A DNA stretch of 41,259 bases from Pseudomonas viridiflava (GTDB lineage Bacteria > Pseudomonadota > Gammaproteobacteria > Pseudomonadales > Pseudomonadaceae): positions 1 to 41,259 of the forward strand of contig NZ_UUPU01000101.1 in assembly GCF_900591205.1 (NCBI RefSeq), written 5' to 3'. The number at the start of each line of letters is the position of its first letter. Positions within the stretch are counted from its first letter, which is position 1. The notes under the pieces were generated by a model. It did no database searches, was not told where the DNA came from, and worked only from the letters and a program-made list of their open reading frames with translations. This document shows, piece after piece, positions 8,531 through 15,237 of this stretch. The translations under genes and the position numbers were made by a program.

Positions 8531-8662
8531 GCCCATGATTTTATGAAAAAGCACAGCAGGCTCAGTGCTACCGCTTTATAGTAATGCTTCGCATTAAGCG
8601 TTTTACCCAAGGAACACGCGCCCTCCTCCAGACGGCGCGCGTCATCGTTCAGAAGGATCTTT

Positions 8663-10525
8663 ATGCAAGGCTTTACGCGCTCCCCCGCACGCCTGTTCGG
8701 CGTGCTGGCTGTCATTCTCTGCGGGCTTTTCACTGCACTGGCCCACGCCGATTACACCGACCTTTCCCTGACCCACGAAAAACACATCCAGTCGTTTGTA
8801 GTGAATGCCGACGGCACCTTCGTGCTGGATGTCGAGCGGGTGTTGCGGATCAACGAAGAACGCGCAATCAAACCTAACGCCCAGCGTTCGGTCAGCTACA
8901 ACCGCACCCTGGAAACCCTGGATATCGTCGACGCTTACACATTGAAACCCGACGGCCGCAAGGTCGCGGTCGCCGCCGACCAGATCAAGGAGCAGCAGGA
9001 AGCGGCCTCAGCCGACGCGCCGATGTTCCAGGACTCGCGGGTCAAGGTAGTGATATTCCCGGAGCTGCAAGTGGGTGACCGCATGGTCCTGCGCTATCAG
9101 CGCAAACGCACCACGCCGTTGTTCCCGGGGCAGTTCGAGGACCTTTCCGCGCCGGACTTCTACCAGTACCAGCAGATTCGCTTCAGCTACGACATGCCTG
9201 CCAACATGGCACTGCACGCAGACTTCAGGGGCTTTAAAGCCACCGCTCCGGTCACGGCCAATGGGCGCACCGTCTACCGCTGGGACCTGCAACCCGCCGA
9301 GAAAAATCGCGTGGAACAAGGCTCCGTCGCCTACACGGATTACGGTCAGTATCTGGCCGTGTCGACCTTCGCCAACTACACGCAATTTGCCCAAGCGTAC
9401 GCAGCCAGGGCACAGGTAGAGGTGAGCCCGGCCATCACCCAACTGGCCAAGGAACTCACCGCCCACCTCGACACCCCGCGCAGCAAAGCGCTGGCATTGA
9501 GTGATTGGGTACGCAAGAACATCCGCTACGTCGCCGTGTACGTCGGCGCCGGCACCGTGGTGCCGCACTCGGCCCAGTCGGTGCTGGATAACCGCTATGG
9601 CGACTGCAAGGACCATGTCGCCCTGCTGGAAGCACTGCTCAAGGCGGCGGCCATCGAAAGCTCGCCAGCGCTGATCAACCTCGGCAACGCCTATGTGCTG
9701 CCGAAGGTGCCGACCCTGGGCGTGCTCAACCACGCGATCACCTATGTGCCCAGCCTCGACCTGTACCTGGACTCCACCGCCACCCCGATCGCGGCCGGCT
9801 ACCTGCCGATCCAGGCGCTGGATAAAACCGTCGTGCTGACCCAGACCGGCGAGCTGGGCCACACCCCGTCCAACCAACAGGGCAAGGTCGACACCGCGCT
9901 GCAGTTCAAGGTTGATGCACGCGGCGGCGCCGACTTTACCCACGATTCCACCGTGGAAGGCTGGGGCGCGGAATTCAACCGCTTTGTGTTCAAAACCCTG
10001 CAACCCGCCGACCGCGATCAACTGGTGCAGAAGATCCTTAGTCTGTACGGCCAGTCCGGCAGCGGCGTGATCGAAACCGACTCACTGGACGGCACTGCCA
10101 ACCACTTCAAATCCACGATCAAGGGGCACACCGACAACCTGGTCAACCTGCCCGGCCCAACCGGCGTACCGACCTTCACCAGCCTGGCCGGCGGTATCGC
10201 GCAGAACGTGTTTACCTTCCTTGCCGAAAAGGAACGCACCCAGACCTTCACCTGCATCTCGGGTGAAATCTCGGAACAGGCGCGCCTGGAATTCCCCGGC
10301 AAAGTGAAGATCCTCGCGGTGCCCAAAGCGGTGTCGCTGAAACAGGCCGGCTTTGACTACCGCTCGACCTATACGAAGAAAGCCAATTCGGTGCTGATCA
10401 CGCGTCACTACGTGTTCGCCAAAGCCGACGCACTGTGCACCCCGCAGGATTTCGAGGCGATGAAACCGGCTATCGAAGGCATGGTTAATGATCTGAAAAG
10501 CCAGATTATTGTGCAGACAAAGTAA
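8663..10525 (+). CDS. Periplasmic DUF3857/transglutaminase-like protein
   Basis: The protein has 620 residues. A signal peptide (FGVLAVILCGLFTALAHA) ends near residue 29, so it is exported to the periplasm. Residues about 50-215 match DUF3857, which precedes transglutaminase-like domains in many Gram-negative proteins. Residues about 255-375 form the papain/transglutaminase-like core with an intact triad: Cys315 in NRYGDCKDH, His357 in VLNHAITYV and Asp370 in LYLDSTA. The C-terminal third is a beta-rich domain. Members may be proteases or cross-linkers, but few have known substrates. GAAGGATC sits just before ATG 8663. A bidirectional hairpin at 10623-10640 closes the transcript. Confidence 0.87.
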   Translation: MQGFTRSPARLFGVLAVILCGLFTALAHADYTDLSLTHEKHIQSFVVNADGTFVLDVERVLRINEERAIKPNAQRSVSYNRTLETLDIVDAYTLKPDGRKVAVAADQIKEQQEAASADAPMFQDSRVKVVIFPELQVGDRMVLRYQRKRTTPLFPGQFEDLSAPDFYQYQQIRFSYDMPANMALHADFRGFKATAPVTANGRTVYRWDLQPAEKNRVEQGSVAYTDYGQYLAVSTFANYTQFAQAYAARAQVEVSPAITQLAKELTAHLDTPRSKALALSDWVRKNIRYVAVYVGAGTVVPHSAQSVLDNRYGDCKDHVALLEALLKAAAIESSPALINLGNAYVLPKVPTLGVLNHAITYVPSLDLYLDSTATPIAAGYLPIQALDKTVVLTQTGELGHTPSNQQGKVDTALQFKVDARGGADFTHDSTVEGWGAEFNRFVFKTLQPADRDQLVQKILSLYGQSGSGVIETDSLDGTANHFKSTIKGHTDNLVNLPGPTGVPTFTSLAGGIAQNVFTFLAEKERTQTFTCISGEISEQARLEFPGKVKILAVPKAVSLKQAGFDYRSTYTKKANSVLITRHYVFAKADALCTPQDFEAMKPAIEGMVNDLKSQIIVQTK

Positions 10526-10614
10526 GGGGCTGATGCTCGCAGGCCAGGCGAACGCACTGGCCCGTGAGCTCGGCCGGTACTCCTGAGTACGTCATCGCGA
10601 GCCAAATCCAACGC

Positions 10615-10644
10615 AAAAAAAAGCCTGCATCTCTGCAGGCTTTT
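10615..10644 (-). terminator. Bidirectional hairpin terminator
   Basis: GCCTGCA at 10623-10629 pairs with TGCAGGC at 10634-10640 around a TCTC loop. On the minus strand it is followed by eight Ts (10622-10615), ending the tRNA transcript 8 bases past the CCA. On the plus strand it is followed by TTTT and can also stop the transglutaminase gene. Confidence 0.88.
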
Positions 10645-10651
10645 CTCTATC

Positions 10652-10727
10652 TGGCTCCACGACCTGGACTCGAACCAGGGACCCAATGATTAACAGTCAT
10701 TTGCTCTACCAACTGAGCTATCGCGGA
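10652..10727 (-). tRNA. tRNA-Asn (anticodon GTT)
   Basis: The sequence folds as a 76-base cloverleaf. Acceptor TCCGCGA (10727-10721) pairs with TCGTGGA with one G-U pair, then discriminator G and an encoded CCA at 10654-10652. The D arm is AGCTCAGTTGGTAGAGC, and the anticodon loop CTGTTAA carries GTT. The T arm is CTGGTTCGAGTCCAG. It is a single copy in this window. tRNA 3' ends are common integration sites, but the downstream side holds only the terminator and the transglutaminase gene, with no integrase or att duplicate. Confidence 0.97.
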
Positions 10728-10736
10728 ATGCGCCGT

Positions 10737-10764
10737 ATGTTACTGATTGAAAAGGAGAAGTCAA
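10737..10764 (-). promoter_or_regulatory. Promoter of tRNA-Asn
   Basis: On the minus strand TTGACT (10764-10759) is followed, after 16 bases, by TAACAT (10742-10737). A GC-rich discriminator (ACGGCGC) follows, as in stable-RNA promoters. The predicted start lies only a few bases before the mature 5' end at 10727. A 17-base spacing with AACATA is also possible. Confidence 0.55.
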
Positions 10765-10787
10765 GCTTTGTCTGGCATTTTGGTTGA

Positions 10788-11684
10788 TTAATCCGGATGG
10801 CCGGTTGAAAGCTGGTGCTCCTTAGCCAGATCCAACCAGGCTCGCGCCGCTGGAGGCAGGTGGGCGCTGATGCGCCAGGCCAGGGCGATGTGCCAGTCGG
10901 TGTGGGGTTCATCCAGGGGGATCAGGGCGATGTCGGCGTGTTGATGCATGTGCGCCAGCATGCGCGGCAGGAAGGCAACGCCCAGGCCGGCCGCGACCAG
11001 GTCGACGATAAAGTCGATTTGCCCGCTGCGTGCGGTCACCCGCGGGGTCACGCCTTTGCGTTCGCAGGCGGCGAGGATCTTGGCGTTCAGGGCGAAGCCG
11101 GCTTCGAACAGAATGAAGGGCGAATCCGCGAGGTCAGTGAAATCAATGCGCTTGCGTCGAGCCAAGGGATGGCGGGTGGGCAGCACGGCCATCAGCGGTT
11201 CATTGCGCACGGGCTGGTAGTCGAAGTCCTCGTCCACCGGCAGCAGCAAGGCTGCGAGGTCGACTTCCCCTGCCTCCAGGCATTCACGCAGTTTTTTACT
11301 GCCGTATTCGGTGAGCTCGATGTCGATATCAGGGTAGCGACTGCGGTAGGTAGCGAACATGCTCGCGAACAGTACGCCGCAGCCCACCGGCGGCAGGCCG
11401 ATGCGCAATACGCCGCGCTTGAGGCCGCGCAGATCATTGATTTCGGCCACCAGGTCATGGTGCTCAGCGAGCATTACCAAGGCGCGACGGTAGGCAATTT
11501 CGCCAGCGGCGGTCAGTTCGTTCTTGTGGCCAAGGCGATTGAGCAGCGGCGTGCCGTACTCCTCCTCCAGGGTCTTGACCGCCTTGCTTACCGAGGACTG
11601 CGTCAAGGACACCACTTGGGCGGCCTGGGAAAAGCCCCCCTGACGCACCACTTCGACAAACGCCTGCAAGGTCCTGAGGTTCAT
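10788..11684 (-). CDS. LysR-family regulator, divergent from lldD
   Basis: The 298-residue protein has a standard LysR layout. The helix-turn-helix is at residues 1-60 (MNLRTLQAFVEVVRQGGFSQ, then LTQSSVSKAVKTLEEEYGTP), and the effector-binding domain is about 88-290 (GVLRIGLPPVGCG, FELDIAAL-type core as EAGEVDLAALLLP). AGGA six bases before ATG 11684 supports the start. It is transcribed away from lldD, and the shared 101-base gap holds a perfect palindrome, so it probably controls lldD and itself in response to lactate or another 2-hydroxyacid. In most Pseudomonas lld operons the regulator is the GntR protein LldR, so a LysR partner suggests a separate regulon for this copy. Confidence 0.88.
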   Translation of the reverse strand: MNLRTLQAFVEVVRQGGFSQAAQVVSLTQSSVSKAVKTLEEEYGTPLLNRLGHKNELTAAGEIAYRRALVMLAEHHDLVAEINDLRGLKRGVLRIGLPPVGCGVLFASMFATYRSRYPDIDIELTEYGSKKLRECLEAGEVDLAALLLPVDEDFDYQPVRNEPLMAVLPTRHPLARRKRIDFTDLADSPFILFEAGFALNAKILAACERKGVTPRVTARSGQIDFIVDLVAAGLGVAFLPRMLAHMHQHADIALIPLDEPHTDWHIALAWRISAHLPPAARAWLDLAKEHQLSTGHPD

Positions 11685-11713
11685 CTGTATTCCTTTTGCG
11701 ACTGGCTATCAGC

Positions 11714-11732
11714 GATAAAAGTTGTTTTTATC
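11714..11732. promoter_or_regulatory. Palindromic LysR binding-site candidate
   Basis: GATAAAA-GTTGT-TTTTATC is a perfect 7-bp inverted repeat with a 5-base spacer, set midway between the LysR start (11684) and the lldD start (11786). AT-rich interrupted palindromes in this position are typical LysR recognition sites. I could not assign -10 and -35 elements with confidence. Confidence 0.6.
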
Positions 11733-11785
11733 ATGCCAGATATTGGCTTATCTTGGGCCCACTTTGCCCTGTGGAGTCACGCTGC

Positions 11786-12928
11786 ATGATTATCTCGTCC
11801 GCCTCCGATTACCGCGCAGCCGCCAAACGCAAATTGCCGCGCTTTCTGTTCGACTACATCGACGGCGGCGCCTACGCCGAGCACACGATGCGGGCGAACA
11901 GTTCGGACCTGGCCGAGATCAGCCTGCGCCAGCGCATCCTGCGCAACGTCGACAACCTGAGCCTGAAAACCAGCCTGTTCGGCCAGGAACTGGCGATGCC
12001 CGTGATCCTCAGCCCCGTCGGCCTGACCGGTATGTATGCGCGGCGCGGTGAGGTGCAAGCGGCGAAAGCCGCGGCCAGCAAGGGCATTCCGTTCTGCTTG
12101 TCGACGGTGTCGGTGTGCTCGATTGAGGAAGTGGCGTCCCAGAGCGCGCAATCAATCTGGTTCCAGCTCTATGTGCTCAAAGATCGTGGTTTTATGCGCA
12201 ATGCGCTGGAGCGGGCCCAGGCCGCCGGGGTCACCACACTGGTGTTTACGGTGGATATGCCGACGCCTGGGGCGCGCTATCGCGATGCTCACTCGGGCAT
12301 GTCCGGGCCATTCGCGGCGCAACGGCGCATGCTGCAAGCCGTGACCAAACCGCAATGGGCCTTCGATGTGGGGCTGATGGGCCGTCCGCACGACCTGGGC
12401 AATATCTCCAGATACCTCGGCAAACCCACGCACCTGGAAGATTACATCGGCTGGCTGGCCAACAACTTCGATCCCTCCATCAGTTGGAAAGACCTGGAGT
12501 GGATTCGTGAGTTCTGGAAGGGCCCGATGATCATCAAAGGCATCCTCGACCCACAGGATGCCAAGGACGCGGTGAGTTTCGGCGCCGACGGCATCGTGGT
12601 CTCCAACCATGGCGGCCGCCAACTGGACGGCGTGCTGTCCACCGCCAAGGCCCTGCCACCAATTGCCGACGTGGTGGGCGATGACCTGACGGTGCTGGTG
12701 GACTCCGGCATCCGCTCCGGGCTGGACGTGGTGCGCATGCTCGCCCTGGGCGCCAAGGCATGTCTGCTGGGGCGCGCAACCGCCTACGCATTGGCCGCCG
12801 AAGGCCAACACGGCGTGGAGAACCTGCTGGATATCTTCGCCAAGGAAATGCGCGTGGCCATGACGCTGACGGGTGTCACGTCAATTGACCAGATTGACCA
12901 CGGCACCTTGGTGCAATCAGCCAAATAA
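11786..12928 (+). CDS. lldD: L-lactate dehydrogenase (quinone), FMN-dependent LldD
   Basis: The enzyme oxidises L-lactate to pyruvate and passes electrons to the quinone pool at the inner membrane. At 380 residues it has the usual length. The N-terminus (MIISSASDYRAAAKRKLPRF, LFDYIDGGAYAEHT) is the LldD signature. The catalytic base His275 and Arg278 lie in SNHGGRQLDG, and the FMN phosphate site is in VDSGIRSGLDVVRML. Arg164 in PTPGARYRD is also expected for substrate binding. The start is ATG 11786 with TGGAG 12 bases upstream. There is no lactate permease or lldR beside it, so this is an orphan copy, controlled probably by the divergent LysR. A mandelate or other 2-hydroxyacid substrate is possible but less likely. 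Confidence 0.9.
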   Translation: MIISSASDYRAAAKRKLPRFLFDYIDGGAYAEHTMRANSSDLAEISLRQRILRNVDNLSLKTSLFGQELAMPVILSPVGLTGMYARRGEVQAAKAAASKGIPFCLSTVSVCSIEEVASQSAQSIWFQLYVLKDRGFMRNALERAQAAGVTTLVFTVDMPTPGARYRDAHSGMSGPFAAQRRMLQAVTKPQWAFDVGLMGRPHDLGNISRYLGKPTHLEDYIGWLANNFDPSISWKDLEWIREFWKGPMIIKGILDPQDAKDAVSFGADGIVVSNHGGRQLDGVLSTAKALPPIADVVGDDLTVLVDSGIRSGLDVVRMLALGAKACLLGRATAYALAAEGQHGVENLLDIFAKEMRVAMTLTGVTSIDQIDHGTLVQSAK

Positions 12929-12945
12929 CTGGCGTCATGTTCAAT

Positions 12946-12971
12946 GGCTGTTTTGAAAGTAAAAAACAGCC
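12946..12971 (+). terminator. Hairpin downstream of lldD
   Basis: GGCTGTTTT (12946-12954) pairs with AAAACAGCC (12963-12971) around an 8-base loop, 18 bases after the lldD stop. The tract after it (GTTGATTTAT) is only partly T-rich, so it may be a weak intrinsic terminator. Confidence 0.5.
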
Positions 12972-13208
12972 GTTGATTTATAAGGAGTTTTATTAAGTTA
13001 AACAAAATGGCATGAATCTCGCTCTAACCTTTCCCAAGCAGGTTAAGCGATGACAAGACGTGCGGCGTTGCCCAGGGGTTATAACCCTCTGTAAAGCGGT
13101 TTAAACTGTTACTCATGTTTTACGGAACTGAAGGAACAGTAAGACGCTTGGCATTCGCCACGCTCATCGAGCCTGTAAGACAGCTAAGTGCTTAGAGGCC
13201 GATTGCTT
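12972..13208 (+). other. Long leader region of the diguanylate cyclase gene
   Basis: No convincing gene is present in this 237-base stretch. It contains TAAGGAGTTTT at about 12981, which looks like a ribosome binding site; a 13-codon open frame at 13012-13053 (MNLALTFPKQVKR); and a perfect 12-bp palindrome GGGTTATAACCC at 13076-13087. Several GGA triplets (ACGGAACTGAAGGAACAG, about 13123-13140) follow, which are the kind of site Rsm/CsrA proteins bind. It may be a regulated leader, but none of this is proven by sequence alone. Confidence 0.35.
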
Positions 13209-14135
13209 ATGAAAACACCAACCCAGACCAACGCAATTGACTTCGACAGTGCCAAATTGCAACGCCTGGGCTTTGGTCAGCCTTCCCTTCTAGCGCGCCG
13301 CCCCACGACCATTACCCAACTTCGCCAGCAACTGGGCATGCAATTGCAGACCAGCCTCGAGCCGGAGCGCATCCTCGGTGTGTTCTTCCGTGAGATCCAG
13401 CGCCTGGTGCCCCTGGACGCCCTGCAATATCGCCATGACGCCAGCGACTTGCGCCTGGAATACGGCCACCGCGGGCACCATTCGGTGAGTTATAGCCTGA
13501 GCCATGAGGGCGAACACCTGGGCGAGCTGATATTTCGCCGCAACCAGCGCCTTTTGGAAGAAGAGCTCGGCCAGCTCGAATCGCTGTTGTCGACCCTGCT
13601 CTACCCGATGCGCAACGCCCTGCTCTACCGCGCCGCCACCCGCAGCGCCCTGCGCGACCCATTGACCGAGACGGGCAACCGCATCGCCATGGACCAGACC
13701 CTGCAACGGGAAATCGACATGGCACGCCGGCACCTGAACCCGCTGTCCTTGTTGATGCTGGACATCGACCACTTCAAAGTTATCAACGACACCCACGGCC
13801 ACACCGCCGGCGATCACGTGCTGCGCACCGTTGCCGGGTCGATCAAGCGTCAGTTACGCAACGTGGACATGGTGTTTCGGTTTGGCGGAGAAGAGTTTCT
13901 GATCCTGCTGTCCAACACCGGCCGCGAGGCTGCGGCCATGGTTGGCGAACGCCTGCGCCAGGCGGCACAGACCCAGGATTATTGGGCGGATGGGGTGCGG
14001 ATTGAATTGACGGTGAGCCTGGGCTGCTCGACCTTGCTGGCTGCAGAGTCTGCCGAAAGCCTGCTGCGCCGGGCCGACAGCGCCCTCTACGTGGCCAAGC
14101 GCGAAGGCCGTAACCGCTTGGCAATGGCGGGGTAG
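13209..14135 (+). CDS. Diguanylate cyclase, GGEEF type
   Basis: The 308-residue soluble protein makes c-di-GMP from two GTP. Residues about 1-145 form a GAF-like or coiled sensor region of unknown ligand (RILGVFFREIQRLVPLDALQ). The GGDEF domain runs from RDPLTETGNRIAM (149-161) to the end. The active site is GGEEF at 226-230, with the Mg2+ aspartate in MLDIDHFKVIND. An RxxD inhibitory site (R217-D220) lies five residues before GGEEF, so product inhibition is expected. ATG 13209 is preceded by AGAGG. There is no partner gene in an operon; a REPIN follows. Confidence 0.9.
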   Translation: MKTPTQTNAIDFDSAKLQRLGFGQPSLLARRPTTITQLRQQLGMQLQTSLEPERILGVFFREIQRLVPLDALQYRHDASDLRLEYGHRGHHSVSYSLSHEGEHLGELIFRRNQRLLEEELGQLESLLSTLLYPMRNALLYRAATRSALRDPLTETGNRIAMDQTLQREIDMARRHLNPLSLLMLDIDHFKVINDTHGHTAGDHVLRTVAGSIKRQLRNVDMVFRFGGEEFLILLSNTGREAAAMVGERLRQAAQTQDYWADGVRIELTVSLGCSTLLAAESAESLLRRADSALYVAKREGRNRLAMAG

Positions 14136-14161
14136 ATTCCCCTCAAACAGAACACCGCACC

Positions 14162-14379
14162 TGTGGCAAACGGGCTTGTCTGGAAAACAGGCTTGTGTGG
14201 CGAGCGGGCTTGCCCGCGTTGGACTGCGCAGCAGTCCCATTTCTGGGGCCGCTTCGCGACCCAACGCGGGCAAGCCCGCTCGCCACAACAAGCCCGCTCG
14301 CCACACAAGCCCGGCTCTTCACAGCAAGCCCATCTGCTCACAGCAAGGCCGGCTCTTCACAACAAACCCTGCTTTTTAC
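14162..14379. repeat. REPIN with decaying tandem tails
   Basis: The core inverted pair is 14195-14239 (GTGTGGCGAGCGGGCTTGCC and on) and 14245-14286 (GGGGCCGCTTCGCGACCCAA and on). To its right, 14287-14379, the arm end is repeated in tandem with growing divergence: ACAAGCCCGCTCGCCAC, ACAAGCCCGGCTCTTCAC, AGCAAGCCCATCTGCTCAC, AGCAAGGCCGGCTCTTCAC, AACAAACCCTGCTTTTTAC. To its left, 14162-14194, two degenerate copies run in the mirror direction (GGCAAACGGGCTT, TCTGGAAAACAGGCTT). The same core occurs at 26080-26208 and 38451-38692. Open frames here are repeat artefacts. Confidence 0.88.
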
Positions 14380-14391
14380 AAAGGGGTTACA

Positions 14392-15192
14392 TCACGCTTC
14401 GCTGGCGACAAGTGCCTGGCGCTCGCGCACTACCGCAGGGGCCTTTTCTTTCTCCAGGCGCATGCAGCTTTCCAGGAACAGGTACATGTAGTCGTAGCTC
14501 TTGCATACCGCCTGGCGCAGCTCTACCTGCAGCGCCTGGCTCGGGTTCATCCCGGCCAGCGTACAGATGATTTCGAGTGCTTCCCAAGGGTGCGCGTCAT
14601 CGTACTGGGCATGCATCTTCAGCCACTTCATCGCACGCTTGCGGTCTTCCTCCGGGAACGCCGCCGCGTAGACTCCGGTGGAACACACCACCGCCGACCA
14701 CTCGCCGGTCGCCCCTTCGATTGCGTAGTTGGTCGCGGCGATGGCCACGATCAGCGAATCGGCGGAGCTTGTGTGCCAGCACCAATGGCTCAGGGCGTGC
14801 AGTTCAGGTGGAACGTTCTGCGCCTGCAACTCTTCGAGGCTCACGCCATGCGCGCGCGCCCAATGCACCCAATAGTCGGCGTGGTTCAGCTCCACCCGAA
14901 TATTGCGCATCAGCCAACGCCGCGCCATGTCCTCCCCAGGATGGCGGGCAAATTTGGTTTTGGTGAGGTTCTGTGCCATGTACAAGGCAAACTGTTCCAC
15001 CACGGGCCAGCCACCGATCAGGTAGTGACGCATAGTCTTGGCGCTGAGCGTGTTGTCGCGCATGCGCTGGTACAGTTCGTGTTCGACAACTCGACGCTTG
15101 CTCTCGCTACTGTCCCGGATCAGTTGTTGCGCCCAGGCGGGGTAACTCGAGGCTTCCATAAGCGGGCCGGTTCTGTTGAATGTGTCGATCAC
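14392..15192 (-). CDS. TenA/PqqC-like haem-oxygenase-fold protein
   Basis: The 266-residue, all-helical protein belongs to the TENA/THI-4 (haem-oxygenase-like) superfamily, probably the iron-containing redox enzyme branch. It has conserved VVEHELYQRM, GGWPVVEQFALYMAQNL, LMRNIRVELNHADYWVHWA and AATNYAIEGATGEWS segments, with His/Glu residues placed as metal ligands. Substrate unknown. The start is GTG 15192, not ATG 15210: AAAAGGAG lies seven bases before the GTG, inside what would be the first codons of the longer form. It follows rbdA by 45 bases on the same strand and may be cotranscribed. The gene in the same relative place in PAO1 is, as I recall, PA0862. Confidence 0.8.
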   Translation of the reverse strand: MIDTFNRTGPLMEASSYPAWAQQLIRDSSESKRRVVEHELYQRMRDNTLSAKTMRHYLIGGWPVVEQFALYMAQNLTKTKFARHPGEDMARRWLMRNIRVELNHADYWVHWARAHGVSLEELQAQNVPPELHALSHWCWHTSSADSLIVAIAATNYAIEGATGEWSAVVCSTGVYAAAFPEEDRKRAMKWLKMHAQYDDAHPWEALEIICTLAGMNPSQALQVELRQAVCKSYDYMYLFLESCMRLEKEKAPAVVRERQALVASEA

Positions 15193-15237
15193 TGTTGGGC
15201 TCCTTTTCAAGTGTGATTTTACAGACCAGCAAATGTT

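Noticed and set aside
10652..10727. Integration site at tRNA-Asn
   Set aside because: No integrase, no duplicated tRNA end, and ordinary genes on both sides.
13012..13053. 13-codon peptide as a real gene
   Set aside because: No conserved feature to support translation; kept only as part of the leader region.
14163..14341. Short Cys/Arg-rich open frames in the repeat
   Set aside because: Frames follow the REP arms (GERACPRW-type repeats) and recur at 26k and 38k; they are translation of the repeat only.
14162..14379. CRISPR-like tandem short repeats
   Set aside because: Units are 17-19 bases with no spacers and a decay gradient, and sit at a REPIN; no cas genes nearby.
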